64,000 bases of DNA from Ciceribacter ferrooxidans (GTDB lineage: Bacteria > Pseudomonadota > Alphaproteobacteria > Rhizobiales > Rhizobiaceae), in the NCBI RefSeq assembly GCF_004137355.1, contig NZ_SDVB01000101.1:80965-144964 (forward strand), in the 5' to 3' direction. Under the pieces are notes generated by a model. The model was not told the DNA's origin and did not search any database. It saw nothing but the letters and a program-made list of their open reading frames with translations. Shown here piece after piece: positions 33,802-43,182 of this stretch (within the stretch, counting starts at the first letter, position 1; every line of letters starts with the position of its first letter). A program made the translations under genes and the position numbers.

Positions 33802-34887
33802 ATGGGCCAGATCAAGCTCACCAACGTGAAGAAGTCATTCGGCGCCGTCGACGTCATTCGCGACATCAACCTGGAGATCGAGGACGGCGAGTTCGTCGTC
33901 TTCGTCGGCCCGTCTGGCTGCGGCAAGTCCACGCTCCTGCGCATGATCGCCGGCCTCGATCGACCGTCGAGCGGGGAACTCGCAATCGACGGCAAGGTCG
34001 TCAACACCGTGCCCGCCGCCGACCGCGGCCTCGCCATGGTCTTCCAGTCCTATGCGCTCTATCCGCACATGAGCGTGCGGCAGAACCTCGCCTTCGGCCT
34101 TGAAAACACCCGCATGCCGAAAGCCGAGATCGCCGAGCGCATCACCGAAGCCGCGCGCATGCTGGAAATCGAGGCCTACCTCGATCGCCGCCCGGGTCAG
34201 CTTTCAGGCGGCCAGCGCCAGCGTGTCGCCATCGGCCGCGCCATTGTGCGCCGCCCCGTCGCTTTCCTGCTCGACGAGCCGCTATCGAACCTCGATGCCG
34301 AGCTGCGCGGTTCCACTCGCGCCGAGCTTGCCGCGCTCCACGCCCGTCTTTCGGCGACGATGATCTACGTGACGCACGATCAGGTCGAGGCGATGACGCT
34401 CGCGGACCGTATCGTCGTGCTGCGTGCCGGCCGCATCGAGCAGGTCGGCACGCCGCTCGAGCTCTACAATCGCCCCGCAAACCGCTTCGTCGCCGGCTTC
34501 ATCGGCTCTCCGCACATGAACTTCCTCGACGGCACGGTCGAAGCGGCCGGTCCCGGACGGACCGTCATTTCCCTCGCCGGCGGCCAACGGCTCGAACTGC
34601 CCTCGGTCGGCGCTGCCGGGAAATCGGGCTCACGCGTGACGGTCGGCGTGCGTCCGCAACACATCACGCTCGGTCGCAGCGAAAGCAGCGTCTCGGCGAA
34701 ACTGACACTCGTTGAAGCGCTCGGTGCCGAAACGGTGCTGCATGCCGATCTCGCAGGACAGAAGATCCTTGTCGTCGCGCCGGGTCAGCATGCCGTCACC
34801 CCCGGGGCAACGATCGATCTCTCCTTCGCCAGCGCCCCGATCCACCTCTTTAACGAAGAGGGGCTGCGCATCGAAACCGCGCGCTGA
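33802..34887 (+). CDS. sugar ABC transporter ATP-binding protein (UgpC/MsmX type)
   Basis: ATPase of 361 residues that powers the adjacent permeases. Walker [13 protein letters not shown]-loop [13 protein letters not shown], signature [16 protein letters not shown], Walker [14 protein letters not shown] and switch His [13 protein letters not shown] are intact. The C-terminal 120 residues form the TOBE regulatory domain ([11 protein letters not shown]). The RBS GGGGGAG lies near the ATG. It ends the LacI-regulated operon and is convergent with doeB, 51 bases away. Confidence 0.93.
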   Translation: MGQIKLTNVKKSFGAVDVIRDINLEIEDGEFVVFVGPSGCGKSTLLRMIAGLDRPSSGELAIDGKVVNTVPAADRGLAMVFQSYALYPHMSVRQNLAFGLENTRMPKAEIAERITEAARMLEIEAYLDRRPGQLSGGQRQRVAIGRAIVRRPVAFLLDEPLSNLDAELRGSTRAELAALHARLSATMIYVTHDQVEAMTLADRIVVLRAGRIEQVGTPLELYNRPANRFVAGFIGSPHMNFLDGTVEAAGPGRTVISLAGGQRLELPSVGAAGKSGSRVTVGVRPQHITLGRSESSVSAKLTLVEALGAETVLHADLAGQKILVVAPGQHAVTPGATIDLSFASAPIHLFNEEGLRIETAR

Positions 34888-34938
34888 GCGGTTCGCGTCT
34901 GGCATGCGGCCCTGCGGCCGGTGCCGGCTTCGAGCAGG

Positions 34939-35946
34939 TCAGCCGACCACGACGGCGATGACGGAAACACAATCGCCCGCCTTGACCAGACCCGGAAAAT
35001 GGCGGGCGCAGAGGACGCCGCTCATCTTCGCGCGGATTTCTGAAGGTGCGACGCCGGTCCTGCCGACCGGGTAGATCCGTGCGACGACGTCGCCGGCCTC
35101 AACCTGGTCTCCGAGGTCGAACGTCGGCTCGATGAGCCCGTCGTCTTCGGCGAAGGCAAAGCAGTCGCCGTTCGGCATGTCGAGCCAGGTGGTCTCTGCC
35201 GGCGTGACACTTCCTCTCAGAATGCCGGCCGCCTTCAACACGTTGGCCACCCCGGCCTTGGCGATGCCAATGCTCTTTGCCGTCGCCGTGCCGCCGCCGC
35301 CGAGCTCCGTGGTGATGAAGACCTTGCCCATCTCCTCGGCGGCGGTGTCGTACATGCCGACCGCGTCGATCTCCAGCATCTTCATGGAATAGGGCGCTCC
35401 GAAGGCCCTGACGAAGTCGAAGGCCTTGGCCTCCTGTACCTTGTCCGGCAGAACATGGGCCGCACAGAAGGGAAGGAAATCCAGCGTCTTGCCGCCCGAG
35501 TGGAAGTCGAGCACCACGTCCGCGAGCGGCAGAAGCACCCGCTGGAAATAGTCGGCGATCTTCTCGGTGACGGTTCCGTCCGGCCTGCCGGGGAAGCTGC
35601 GGTTCATGTTCCCCTTGTCGATCGGCGAGGTCCGGGTACCTGCGAGGAAGGCGGGATAATTCATCGCCGGCACAATGATGACCCTGCCGCGAACCTCGTC
35701 CGCCACCAGCCTCCGAGCAAGGTCGAAGAGCGCGGCCGGCCCTTCATATTCGTCGCCGTGGTTGCCGCCGGTCAGAAGGGCCGTCGGCCCTTCCCCGTTC
35801 CTGACGACGGTGACCGGGATCATCACCGATCCCCAGGCGGAGTCGTCCCGACTGTAGGGCAGACGGAGAAAGCCGTGCTGCACCCCGTGCGCGTCGAAAT
35901 CGACCGTAGCGCTGATCGGCGATCGTCGCAGATGCTGTATGCCCAT
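34939..35946 (-). CDS. doeB: N-alpha-acetyl-L-2,4-diaminobutyrate deacetylase DoeB (EutE)
   Basis: Zinc-dependent deacylase of the succinylglutamate desuccinylase/aspartoacylase family, 335 residues. It removes acetate from N-alpha-acetyl-diaminobutyrate made by DoeA, giving L-2,4-diaminobutyrate. Metal-binding motifs are GGNHGDEYEGPAAL and VLDFHSGGKTLDFLP. The C-terminal domain has the barrel-sandwich look of the family (GDQVEAGDVVARIYPVGRTG). It follows doeA after four bases on the same strand and is the last gene of the leftward ectoine operon. Context with ehuABCD and eutABC makes the role secure. Confidence 0.93.
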   Translation of the reverse strand: MGIQHLRRSPISATVDFDAHGVQHGFLRLPYSRDDSAWGSVMIPVTVVRNGEGPTALLTGGNHGDEYEGPAALFDLARRLVADEVRGRVIIVPAMNYPAFLAGTRTSPIDKGNMNRSFPGRPDGTVTEKIADYFQRVLLPLADVVLDFHSGGKTLDFLPFCAAHVLPDKVQEAKAFDFVRAFGAPYSMKMLEIDAVGMYDTAAEEMGKVFITTELGGGGTATAKSIGIAKAGVANVLKAAGILRGSVTPAETTWLDMPNGDCFAFAEDDGLIEPTFDLGDQVEAGDVVARIYPVGRTGVAPSEIRAKMSGVLCARHFPGLVKAGDCVSVIAVVVG

Positions 35947-35950
35947 GAAC

Positions 35951-37132
35951 TCAGTCCTTGACCATCAGCTTGCGCGGCACCGAGGCGAAGCATTCGACTC
36001 CGCTTTCGGTGATCAGGATGCTCTCGGTCGTCTCGAAGCCCATGTCCTCGAGCCACAGACCCGTCATGAAATGGAAGGTCATGCCCGGCTTCAGTTCGGT
36101 CTTGTCACCGGGACGAAGGCTCATCGTGCGCTCGCCCCAGTCCGGCGGATAGGAAAGCCCGATCGGATAACCGGTGCGGTTGTCCTTCACGATGCCGTAT
36201 TTCTTGAGGACGGCGAAGAAGGCATTGGCGATGTCTTCGCAGGTATTGCCGGGTCTGGCGACCGCAAGCCCCGCCTCCATGCCTTCGAGCGTCGCCTTTT
36301 CGGCGTCGAGGAAGGCTTGCGTGGGCTTGCCGAGGAAGACCGTGCGCGACAGCGGCACATGGTAGCGGTTGTAGCAGCCAGCGACCTCGAAGAAGGTGCC
36401 CTCCCCGCGCTTCATCGGCCGGTCGTCCCAGGTCAGGTGTGGGGCGGAGGCCTCCACCCCGGAAGGCAGAAGCGGGACGATCGCCGGATAATCGCCGCCG
36501 ATGCCGTCGACGCCGCGTGTGCCCGCGTCGTAGATTTCGGCGACGAGATCGCACTTGCGCATGCCGACTTCGATCTTGTCGAAGATGCGCTGGTGCATGG
36601 CCTCGACGATGCGGGCCGCGTTGCGCATATATTTGATTTCCGTCTCGCTCTTGACGGCACGCTGCCAGTTGACGAGCGCCGTCGCGTCGACGAAGCGCGC
36701 ATTCGGCAGATGTTTCTGCAGCGAGGCGAAAGCGGCAGCCGAGAACCAGTAATTGTCCATCTCGACGCCGATCCTGAGCGCGCCGAAGCCCCGGTCGGAA
36801 AGGATTCCGGAGAGGTAGTCCATCGGGTGCCGTTCGGTCGACTGCACGTAATGGTCCGGATAGCCGATGATGTTCTCGTGCTTGAGATAGGCCGTCAGCT
36901 TGGCTCCGTTGGCATCCTGTCCGCGACCGAACCAGATCGGCTCGCCGGACGGCGGCACGATCACCGCCTGATGGACGTAGAACGACCAGCCGTCATAGCC
37001 CGTGAGCCAGGCCATATTGGACGGATCGCTGACAATCAGCAGGTCGACACCCTTCGCCTCCATGGCTTCACGCGTCTTGCGCAGCCGCGCCTCGTATTCC
37101 GCAAGGGAAAATTTCAGTCTCGCTTGGGTCAT
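35951..37132 (-). CDS. doeA: ectoine hydrolase DoeA (EutD)
   Basis: Member of the M24 (creatinase/aminopeptidase P) fold, 393 residues, that opens the ectoine ring to N-alpha-acetyl-L-2,4-diaminobutyrate. The N-terminal creatinase-like domain begins KFSLAEYEARLRKTREAME, and the catalytic pita-bread domain contains EGTFFEVAGCYNRYHVPLSR, typical of DoeA. Conserved segments GYDGWSFYVHQAVIV and IGGDYPAIVPLLPSG are also present. It lies 32 bases after eutC and 4 bases before doeB. The product and DoeB's product are the inducers known for EnuR in Ruegeria. Confidence 0.93.
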   Translation of the reverse strand: MTQARLKFSLAEYEARLRKTREAMEAKGVDLLIVSDPSNMAWLTGYDGWSFYVHQAVIVPPSGEPIWFGRGQDANGAKLTAYLKHENIIGYPDHYVQSTERHPMDYLSGILSDRGFGALRIGVEMDNYWFSAAAFASLQKHLPNARFVDATALVNWQRAVKSETEIKYMRNAARIVEAMHQRIFDKIEVGMRKCDLVAEIYDAGTRGVDGIGGDYPAIVPLLPSGVEASAPHLTWDDRPMKRGEGTFFEVAGCYNRYHVPLSRTVFLGKPTQAFLDAEKATLEGMEAGLAVARPGNTCEDIANAFFAVLKKYGIVKDNRTGYPIGLSYPPDWGERTMSLRPGDKTELKPGMTFHFMTGLWLEDMGFETTESILITESGVECFASVPRKLMVKD

Positions 37133-37164
37133 GTCTCGTCCCTCTTGCCCGGCAATGCCGTTGT

Positions 37165-38154
37165 TCAGCTTTCGAAAGTCGTTCCCGCACCTGCGGCACT
37201 CGCCCGGGCAAAGGCGAGCGTGGCAATGGCGGTGTCCTGGATGCCGGTCCCCGTCAGGTCGGCAATTGTGATGTCGTCTGCCTTCGTTCGCCCGGGCCTG
37301 AGACCTGCGATCACCTGTCCGAGCTCGGCAAATTCCGCCTCCGGCGCCACGAGACCCGCTGCAATGGCGTGATGCAGTTCGCCGAGCCGGCGCGTTTGTT
37401 TCAGGCTGTCGGCAACATAGAGCGCCCTTGTCATCGCCCGCGGATCCAGTTCAATCTTGTGTTCCGCGTCGGAGCCCATGGCCGTGACATGTTGCCCTGG
37501 CTGGAGCCATTCTGCTCTCAGAACCGGGATGTCCGACGGCGTGGTGGTCACGATGATGTCGGCACCGTCGACTGCCGCTTCAGGATCGGTCTCTGCGCGC
37601 ACCGGAATCGCGAGCCTCCCGGTAAGCGCGCGTGCGGCGGCTTCGGCCTTCCCCTTGTCACGCGCCCAGAGACGCGCTTCGCGGATCGGGCGAACGAGGG
37701 TCAGGGCCTCGAGCTGCAGGCCTGCCTGCATACCAGCGCCGAAGATCATCGCCACGGCCGCATCCTCCCGGGCGAGATGCCTTGCAGCGACCGCCCCGGC
37801 GGCGGCCGTCCGCACGTCGGTGAGATAGCCGTTGTCGAGCAGCAGGGCCTCGACTAGGCCGGTTCGGCTCGACAGCAGCACCATCATGCCGTTGGTGCTC
37901 GGCAGGCCGAGCTTCGGATTGTCAAAGAAGCCGGGGCTGATCTTGATAGCAAAACTGTCGAGGCCGGGCACATAGGCGGTCTTCACGTCGACCTCGCCGC
38001 GATGCTCGGGAATGTCGAGCCTCAGGATCGGCGGCATCGCCACCGCTTTGGTTGCAAGCGCATGGAAAGCATTTTCGACACAGGCGACAGCTTCGCGGTC
38101 GAGCGGCACGATCCTCCGCAACTCCGCCTCCGTCAAGATCGTCATGCGTGTCAT
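37165..38154 (-). CDS. eutC: EutC, ornithine cyclodeaminase/mu-crystallin-family protein
   Basis: NAD(P)-dependent Rossmann protein of 329 residues related to ornithine cyclodeaminase. The nucleotide-binding region is VAMIFGAGMQAGLQLEALTL, and the substrate region has YVPGLDSFAIKISPGFF. It is one of the eut genes conserved in ectoine/hydroxyectoine catabolic operons; a part in converting 5-hydroxyectoine into ectoine-pathway intermediates has been proposed but not fully proven. It overlaps the stop of eutB by ATGA, so translation is coupled. Confidence 0.88.
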   Translation of the reverse strand: MTRMTILTEAELRRIVPLDREAVACVENAFHALATKAVAMPPILRLDIPEHRGEVDVKTAYVPGLDSFAIKISPGFFDNPKLGLPSTNGMMVLLSSRTGLVEALLLDNGYLTDVRTAAAGAVAARHLAREDAAVAMIFGAGMQAGLQLEALTLVRPIREARLWARDKGKAEAAARALTGRLAIPVRAETDPEAAVDGADIIVTTTPSDIPVLRAEWLQPGQHVTAMGSDAEHKIELDPRAMTRALYVADSLKQTRRLGELHHAIAAGLVAPEAEFAELGQVIAGLRPGRTKADDITIADLTGTGIQDTAIATLAFARASAAGAGTTFES

Positions 38155-39155
38155 GCCGCGGCCTCCTTGTCGAACGGATCGTCTTGCCCGTTCATCACCC
38201 GCTGATGCAGGCCCATGTCGACATTGCGCCCGGAGAGGATGACCGCGATCGGTCCGTCGATTTCGATCTTTCCGGTGAGAATTGCCGCTATGCCCACGGC
38301 TCCCGCGCCTTCGACGACTTCACGTTCCTGCGCGTAGGCATGCCGCATCCCGGCTGCGATCTCCGCCTCGCTCAGCAGGACGATGTCGTCGAGCAGTTCG
38401 CGGCACATGCGAAAGGTTACGTGATTGTCGAGCCCGATACCGCCGCCGAGCGAATCCGCGAGACTTGCATATTCCTCGACGAGAACCGGCTTTCCGGCCT
38501 CGAGGCTCGCCTTCATCGCAGCACCGCGTTCCATGGTGATCCCGATCACCCGCGCCGTCGGCTTGCGGGCCTTGACCGCCGCCGCAACGCCGGCAGCCAG
38601 ACCGCCGCCTGAGAGCGGCACGAGCACGGTCGCCACGTCCGGCATCTGCTCGACGATCTCAAGTCCCAGCGTTCCCTGTCCTGCCACCACGGCCGGGTGG
38701 TCGAAGGGGGGAACCATCACGAGGCCTCTTTGGGCGACCAGCCGCTCGACTTCCGCCTGAGCCTCGTCCTGGGATTTGCCGACAATTCTGACGTCGGCAC
38801 CGAGGCGGCGGATTTCGGAGACTTTATTCTCAGGCACGAGTTGCGACATGCAGATTGTCGCAACCGAGCCTTGCGCCTTCGCCGCATGCGCAAGCGCCCT
38901 GCCGTGATTGCCGGTCGAGGCGGCGACCACACCGCGCGCTCGCTCGTCGTGCGAAAGCGAAAGCACCGCGTTGGTCGCACCGCGAAGTTTGAAGCTGCCG
39001 GTCGTTTGGTAATGCTCGAGCTTCAGGCCGACCGGCACGCCGCAGCGCTCGCCGAGCGCCGACGAGAGGACGAGGGGCGTGCGAAGCATACGACCGGCAA
39101 TGCGCCGGGCCGCCGCCTCGATTTCCTCGATAGCCACGGGAGGAGCGGCGGTCAT
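38151..39155 (-). CDS. eutB: EutB, PLP-dependent threonine dehydratase-like enzyme
   Basis: Fold-type II PLP enzyme of 334 residues. The PLP lysine lies in TGSFKLRGATNAVLS, and the phosphate-binding glycine loop is VPLSGGGLAAGVAAAVK. It resembles threonine/serine dehydratase and, with EutA and EutC, is thought to convert 5-hydroxyectoine-derived compounds. I start at MTAAPPVAIEEIE, whose ATG overlaps the eutA stop (ATGA); the frame is open 27 codons further but lies wholly inside eutA. It is the second eut gene in the leftward operon. Confidence 0.9.
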   Translation of the reverse strand: MTAAPPVAIEEIEAAARRIAGRMLRTPLVLSSALGERCGVPVGLKLEHYQTTGSFKLRGATNAVLSLSHDERARGVVAASTGNHGRALAHAAKAQGSVATICMSQLVPENKVSEIRRLGADVRIVGKSQDEAQAEVERLVAQRGLVMVPPFDHPAVVAGQGTLGLEIVEQMPDVATVLVPLSGGGLAAGVAAAVKARKPTARVIGITMERGAAMKASLEAGKPVLVEEYASLADSLGGGIGLDNHVTFRMCRELLDDIVLLSEAEIAAGMRHAYAQEREVVEGAGAVGIAAILTGKIEIDGPIAVILSGRNVDMGLHQRVMNGQDDPFDKEAAA

Positions 39156-39937
39156 GTCCAGGCTCCGTCGAGCGGCAACGTCATCAGCCGGCCGAGGTGG
39201 GGACGAGCCTCGTCGTCGCCGCAGAGGCGAAGGCATGCCCAGGCGGTTGCATAATTGCTGCTGACGGCGGGCTTGCCGATCGCCGCCTCTATTTCAGCGA
39301 TGACGCCGGCGGCGCGAACAGCCGTGCACGAGATGAAGAGTGCGTCCGATTCAGGTGCCATCGCCTCCTGCGAGAACGCCCCGATTTCGGACGGCGCGAT
39401 GCGCGCCATCTCCCGGTCGTCGGTGAGCCCGAGACAGGTGAAGCGGTCGATCTCGAAGCCGAGGGCGGAGAAATAGTCCGCCATCGGCCGGCTTGTCTCG
39501 ATCGTATAGGGCGTCAGCACGGAGATTCGCTTGGCCCCGAGAGCCTTCAGGCCGTGCACCGCCGCAGCCGTCGGCGTGACCACGGCGGCGCCGGGCTTGG
39601 CGGCATTGATGGCAGCGGCAACCTCCGCGTCGCCGATGACCACGGAAGCCGAGGTGCAGGAATACATCACGACATCGAGCGTCTCGTCGGGAAGGATCAG
39701 ACCTGCCGCCGCCGTCAGCGAGGGCTGCATCGCCTTGAGGTTCTCCGGCGTCACCGGATTGGCGTAGGGAATGCGGGCAACATAGACGCCGACGCGGTCG
39801 GATGCGACCAGGCGCTGGAAGTCCACTTCGGTCGTGTGATCCGTCGCCAGGATGATGAGGCCCACACGCTTTTCGAGCGGTCGTGGATCAAGCCGAGGCG
39901 GACGCGTGGCAAGAGAAATCGAAACCGGGTTCATCAT
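39152..39937 (-). CDS. eutA: EutA, Asp/Glu racemase-superfamily protein (maleate isomerase/arylmalonate decarboxylase-like)
   Basis: Protein of 261 residues. The two cysteines characteristic of cofactor-independent racemases and maleate isomerase are in VVMYSCTSASVVIG and ALFISCTAVRAAGVI, facing each other across the predicted active site. Other features: VGLIILATDHTTEVDF and RISVLTPYTIETSRP. It is a conserved member of ectoine/hydroxyectoine loci. The start MMNP lies within the stop of ehuD (coupled translation), and the stop overlaps eutB. Confidence 0.9.
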   Translation of the reverse strand: MMNPVSISLATRPPRLDPRPLEKRVGLIILATDHTTEVDFQRLVASDRVGVYVARIPYANPVTPENLKAMQPSLTAAAGLILPDETLDVVMYSCTSASVVIGDAEVAAAINAAKPGAAVVTPTAAAVHGLKALGAKRISVLTPYTIETSRPMADYFSALGFEIDRFTCLGLTDDREMARIAPSEIGAFSQEAMAPESDALFISCTAVRAAGVIAEIEAAIGKPAVSSNYATAWACLRLCGDDEARPHLGRLMTLPLDGAWT

Positions 39938-40599
39938 CTGCGTTCCTCCACCCGTGCGTAGCGTTCTTCCAGAAAGCGGAGGAAGACGACGGAGATCAGG
40001 CTTATGATCAGGAAAAACACGCCGACCAGAGTCATCGGTTCGATGTAGCGATAGTTGCTGTTGGCGATGCTTTTCGCCTGGTTCATGAGCTCCAGCACCG
40101 TGATTGCGGAAAGGAGCGGCGTCTCCTTGAACATCGCGATCAGGTAGTTCGCGAGCGCCGGGATCATCGGCGGTATCGCCTGCGGCAGGATCACGTGGAT
40201 CCAGGTCTGGCGCTCCGTCAGGTTCGTCGCCTTTGCCGCCTCCCACTGACCGCGCGGAACGTTCTCGATTCCTGCCCGGTAGACCTCCGCGGCATACGTG
40301 CCGTAGTGAATGCCGAGGCCGATGACCCCGCCGAGGAGCGCCGGCAGGCGGATGCCGATGTCCGGCAGCACGTAGAAGATGAAATAGAGCTGCACGAGCA
40401 GCGGCGTGCCGCGAATGAACTCGACGGCAAAGCTGGTGACGCGTGCGACCGGAGCTGGGGCGGCCATGCGCACTACCGCGAAGAGAAGCCCGAGCACCGC
40501 AGCAACGGCTGCGCCGAGAACGGTCGCAAGGACGGTGATCTTGGCGCCTTCGAGCAGGGTCGGCATGACCTGGCGGACGAATTCCCAATCCCATTCCAT
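39934..40599 (-). CDS. ehuD: ectoine ABC transporter permease EhuD
   Basis: Inner-membrane permease of 221 residues, polar amino-acid type. It has about five helices and the conserved loop GQWEAAKATNLTERQTWIHV followed by ILPQAIPPMIP. The N-terminus MEWDWEFVRQVMPTLLEGAK is typical of the HisMQ family. With EhuC it forms the channel for ectoine and 5-hydroxyectoine. It starts two bases after ehuC and overlaps eutA. Length and order match Sinorhizobium meliloti ehuD. Confidence 0.93.
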   Translation of the reverse strand: MEWDWEFVRQVMPTLLEGAKITVLATVLGAAVAAVLGLLFAVVRMAAPAPVARVTSFAVEFIRGTPLLVQLYFIFYVLPDIGIRLPALLGGVIGLGIHYGTYAAEVYRAGIENVPRGQWEAAKATNLTERQTWIHVILPQAIPPMIPALANYLIAMFKETPLLSAITVLELMNQAKSIANSNYRYIEPMTLVGVFFLIISLISVVFLRFLEERYARVEERR

Positions 40600-40601
40600 G
40601 G

Positions 40602-41261
40602 TCAGGCCCTCACACCATCGAGACCGCGGGTAGCGCGCCGCTCGAGCCAGCGCATGCCGAACGAAATGACCGATGCCATGATGAAGTAGAGTACCAGGAT
40701 GGTCGCGAACGGGATCAGCGTGCTGCCGGTCTGTGCCCTCACCACCTGGGCCTGGAAAGTCATGTCCGTCAGCGAGATCAGCGAGACGACGGCGGTGCCC
40801 TTCAATAGCTCGATCGCATTGTTGCCGAAGGTGGGCAGCATCAGCGGCAAAGCCTGCGGCAGGATCACGTGCCGCATCGCCTGGCGGCGCGTGAGATTGA
40901 GCGCAATGCAGGCCTCCCGCTGCTCGCGCCCGATCGCCTTGACCGCGCCGCGCACGACCTCGGCCCCGTAAGCACCGACATTGAGCCCGAGTGCCAGTAC
41001 GCCTGCCTGAAGCGGCGTCAGCGTGATGCCGGCAAACGGAAGCACGAAATAGGCCCAGAAGAGCTGGACGAAGATCGAGGTGCCGCGAAAGAACTCGATA
41101 TAGGTGGTGGCGAGCGCACGCACCGCCATGAAACGGCTGAGCCGCCCGAGCCCGGCCGCAAAGGCTGCCACGAGGGCGAGCGCCGAACCCATGAGGGTCA
41201 GTTGCACCGTCACCCATGCGCCCTCGAGGATCAATCCGATATAACCGGACCAGTCGATCAT
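40602..41261 (-). CDS. ehuC: ectoine ABC transporter permease EhuC
   Basis: Permease of 219 residues, partner of EhuD. The loop EQREACIALNLTRRQAMRHV followed by ILPQALPLMLP contacts the ATPase. TYIEFFRGTSIFVQLFWAYF is the HisMQ-type second conserved region. It follows ehuB after about 100 bases that include a stem-loop, and precedes ehuD by two bases. Confidence 0.93.
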   Translation of the reverse strand: MIDWSGYIGLILEGAWVTVQLTLMGSALALVAAFAAGLGRLSRFMAVRALATTYIEFFRGTSIFVQLFWAYFVLPFAGITLTPLQAGVLALGLNVGAYGAEVVRGAVKAIGREQREACIALNLTRRQAMRHVILPQALPLMLPTFGNNAIELLKGTAVVSLISLTDMTFQAQVVRAQTGSTLIPFATILVLYFIMASVISFGMRWLERRATRGLDGVRA

Positions 41262-41310
41262 TGTTCAAACGTTCCCGTCGAATTCGGTTTTGTCATCGGT
41301 GGCACCGAGC

Positions 41311-41340
41311 GCCTTCCCTCCCCCGGAGCGGAGAGAAGGC
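41311..41340 (-). other. intercistronic stem-loop between ehuB and ehuC
   Basis: On the minus strand GCCTTC pairs with GAAGGC at the ends of a purine-rich/pyrimidine-rich hairpin that continues inward with mismatches (TCTCC opposite GGGAG). It follows the ehuB stop by about 22 bases and probably stabilises the binding-protein transcript. Confidence 0.5.
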
Positions 41341-41362
41341 TGCCGATGCATGGAAGTGCCGA

Positions 41363-42211
41363 CTACTTGGCGGCGCAGAGCTTCTCGCGCGACGTCGACA
41401 TCGCCGCCTTCGCCGAGAAGCCGTAGGGCTCGATGATCTTGGCGAACTCGCCCGATTCCTTCATCTTGGCGAGCTCGACGTCGAAGGCGTCGCGCAGGGA
41501 CTCGTCGCCCTTCCTGAAGGCTGCGCCATCGCAGTAGACCGGCGCGCCCTCGACCGGCGCCACGACTTCGAGCGTTGGATCGTTCGCCTTCTCGATCAGG
41601 CTGTGGATGGAGAGGACCGGCAGCGAATAGACGTCGATGCGACCGTCCTGAAGCATTTTCAGGCCGCTCTGCCCATCGGGCACGACGATGACGCGGTCAC
41701 GCGGCACACCAGCTTCGAGCGCCAGTTTTTCCTCGGTGCCGCCGCCAGGCGCGCCGATCTTCGCATCGGGATTGTCGGCGATATCCTTGTAGCTCTTCAG
41801 GCCCAGCGGATTGCCCTTCTTGAGGGCAAAGGCTTCCGCATCGCAAAGGATCGGTTCGGAATAGGCAACGGCCGAGCAACGCTCCGGCTTCATGAAGAGA
41901 CCGGCGGTAATGGCATCGTGACGCCCGGCCTGGAGACCCGGGATCATTGCGCCATATTCGGAAATCGACGCAACGACATCGGCAACGCCGAGGCGCTTGA
42001 AGACTTCGCGGGCGACGTCCGGCGCAGCCCCTGAAACCTTGCCGTCGGCACCGACGGCCGTGAACGGCGGCTCGTTGGCGATCGCAATGCGCGCGAAGCC
42101 TTGCGCCTTCAATTCCTCCAGCTTGTTCTCGTCCGCAGTGGCGGGCGTTGCCGCCGCCGCCATCAACGCGGTCGCGCCTGCCGCGACAGAAATCCAGTCT
42201 CTCAGTTTCAT
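41363..42211 (-). CDS. ehuB: ectoine-binding protein EhuB
   Basis: Periplasmic binding protein of 282 residues for ectoine and 5-hydroxyectoine. A signal peptide (WISVAAGATALMAAAATPATA) is followed by the family start ARIAIANEPPFTAVGADGKV, whose Glu and Phe belong to the EhuB ligand pocket, and by KIGAPGGGTEEKLALEAG. I start at MKLRDW, with GAGGAGACGG upstream; an upstream in-frame ATG adds a 17-residue hydrophilic stretch before the signal. It is the second gene after ehuA in the leftward operon. Confidence 0.93.
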   Translation of the reverse strand: MKLRDWISVAAGATALMAAAATPATADENKLEELKAQGFARIAIANEPPFTAVGADGKVSGAAPDVAREVFKRLGVADVVASISEYGAMIPGLQAGRHDAITAGLFMKPERCSAVAYSEPILCDAEAFALKKGNPLGLKSYKDIADNPDAKIGAPGGGTEEKLALEAGVPRDRVIVVPDGQSGLKMLQDGRIDVYSLPVLSIHSLIEKANDPTLEVVAPVEGAPVYCDGAAFRKGDESLRDAFDVELAKMKESGEFAKIIEPYGFSAKAAMSTSREKLCAAK

Positions 42212-42273
42212 TGTTCCCGTCTCCTCTGTTGTTGTCTTGGTGTTCACGCGTGAGGCAGGCACTGAGTTGATGC

Positions 42274-43059
42274 TCAGACGCGATGCCCTGCCGCGATGAT
42301 CTTGCGCAGGAAGGCCTGGGTGCGTTCCTGGGTCGGATGCCGGAAGATGTCGCCGGGCTTGCCTTCCTCGACGATCTTGCCGTGGTCGAAGAAGAGCACC
42401 CGGTCGGCGAAGTCATGGGCAAAGCCCATCTCGTGGGTCACGAGCAGCATCGTCATGTCCGTCTCTTCGGCGAGCTTGCGCATGACGTTAAGCACCTCCT
42501 CGACGAGCTCGGGATCGAGCGCGGAGGTCACCTCGTCGAACAGCATGATCTTCGGGGAAAGTGCCAATGCGCGGGCGATGGCAACGCGCTGCTTCTGTCC
42601 GCCGGACAGCTGCGCAGGCATGCTTTTGGCCTTGTCGGCCAGCCCCACCATGTCGAGAAGGTCCATTGCCCGCCGTTCGGCATCGGCCCGCGCGATGCCC
42701 TTCGTCAGCATCGGCGCGAGCGTCACGTTGTCGAGCACGCATTTGTGGGGAAAGAGGTTGAAGTGCTGGAAGACCATGCCGGTCTTCTCGCGCATCTTGT
42801 GCAGGTGGCGCTCGTCGGCGGGAACGAGGCGATCCCCCTTCGTCATGTGATAGAGCTGCTCGCCCTCGACCTGAATGAAGCCGCCGCTGATGCTCTCGAG
42901 GGTCATCAGGATGCGCAGGATCGTCGTCTTGCCCGAACCGGAGGGGCCGATCAGCGCCAGCTTTTCACCCGGCATGACCTCCATCGACAGCCCGTCCAGC
43001 ACCGTCAGGTGACCGTATCTCTTCACGATATTGTCGATGCGGATGATCGGGTCGGACAT
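42274..43059 (-). CDS. ehuA: ectoine ABC transporter ATP-binding protein EhuA
   Basis: ATPase of 261 residues. Walker [14 protein letters not shown]-loop [14 protein letters not shown], signature [17 protein letters not shown], Walker [16 protein letters not shown] and the switch His [16 protein letters not shown] are intact and of the polar amino-acid type. It is the first gene of the leftward ehuABCD-eutABC-doeAB operon and lies downstream of the inverted repeat and TGTCAATTG element that probably bind EnuR. Confidence 0.95.
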   Translation of the reverse strand: MSDPIIRIDNIVKRYGHLTVLDGLSMEVMPGEKLALIGPSGSGKTTILRILMTLESISGGFIQVEGEQLYHMTKGDRLVPADERHLHKMREKTGMVFQHFNLFPHKCVLDNVTLAPMLTKGIARADAERRAMDLLDMVGLADKAKSMPAQLSGGQKQRVAIARALALSPKIMLFDEVTSALDPELVEEVLNVMRKLAEETDMTMLLVTHEMGFAHDFADRVLFFDHGKIVEEGKPGDIFRHPTQERTQAFLRKIIAAGHRV

Positions 43060-43116
43060 TCGTGCCTCTCTCCCTCTGAGACAGATGATGACCTAACGAT
43101 GATGCGCCGCTCAAAT

Positions 43117-43154
43117 CATGTCAATTGCAATAATAATATCATGACAATTATTAT
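43117..43154. promoter_or_regulatory. putative EnuR operator/promoter upstream of ehuA
   Basis: CATGTCAATT at 43117-43126 repeats as CATGACAATT at 43140-43149, 23 bases apart. Within this lies a perfect inverted repeat ATAATAAT (43130-43137) and ATTATTAT (43147-43154) with a nine-base centre. TGTCAATTG (43119-43127) recurs in inverted form upstream of enuR. MocR regulators commonly bind direct repeats plus one inverted repeat, and this 120-base AT-rich gap is the only candidate promoter for the operon. Confidence 0.55.
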
Positions 43155-43182
43155 GAAGACGCCCAAAGCGTGGGCGCCAAAG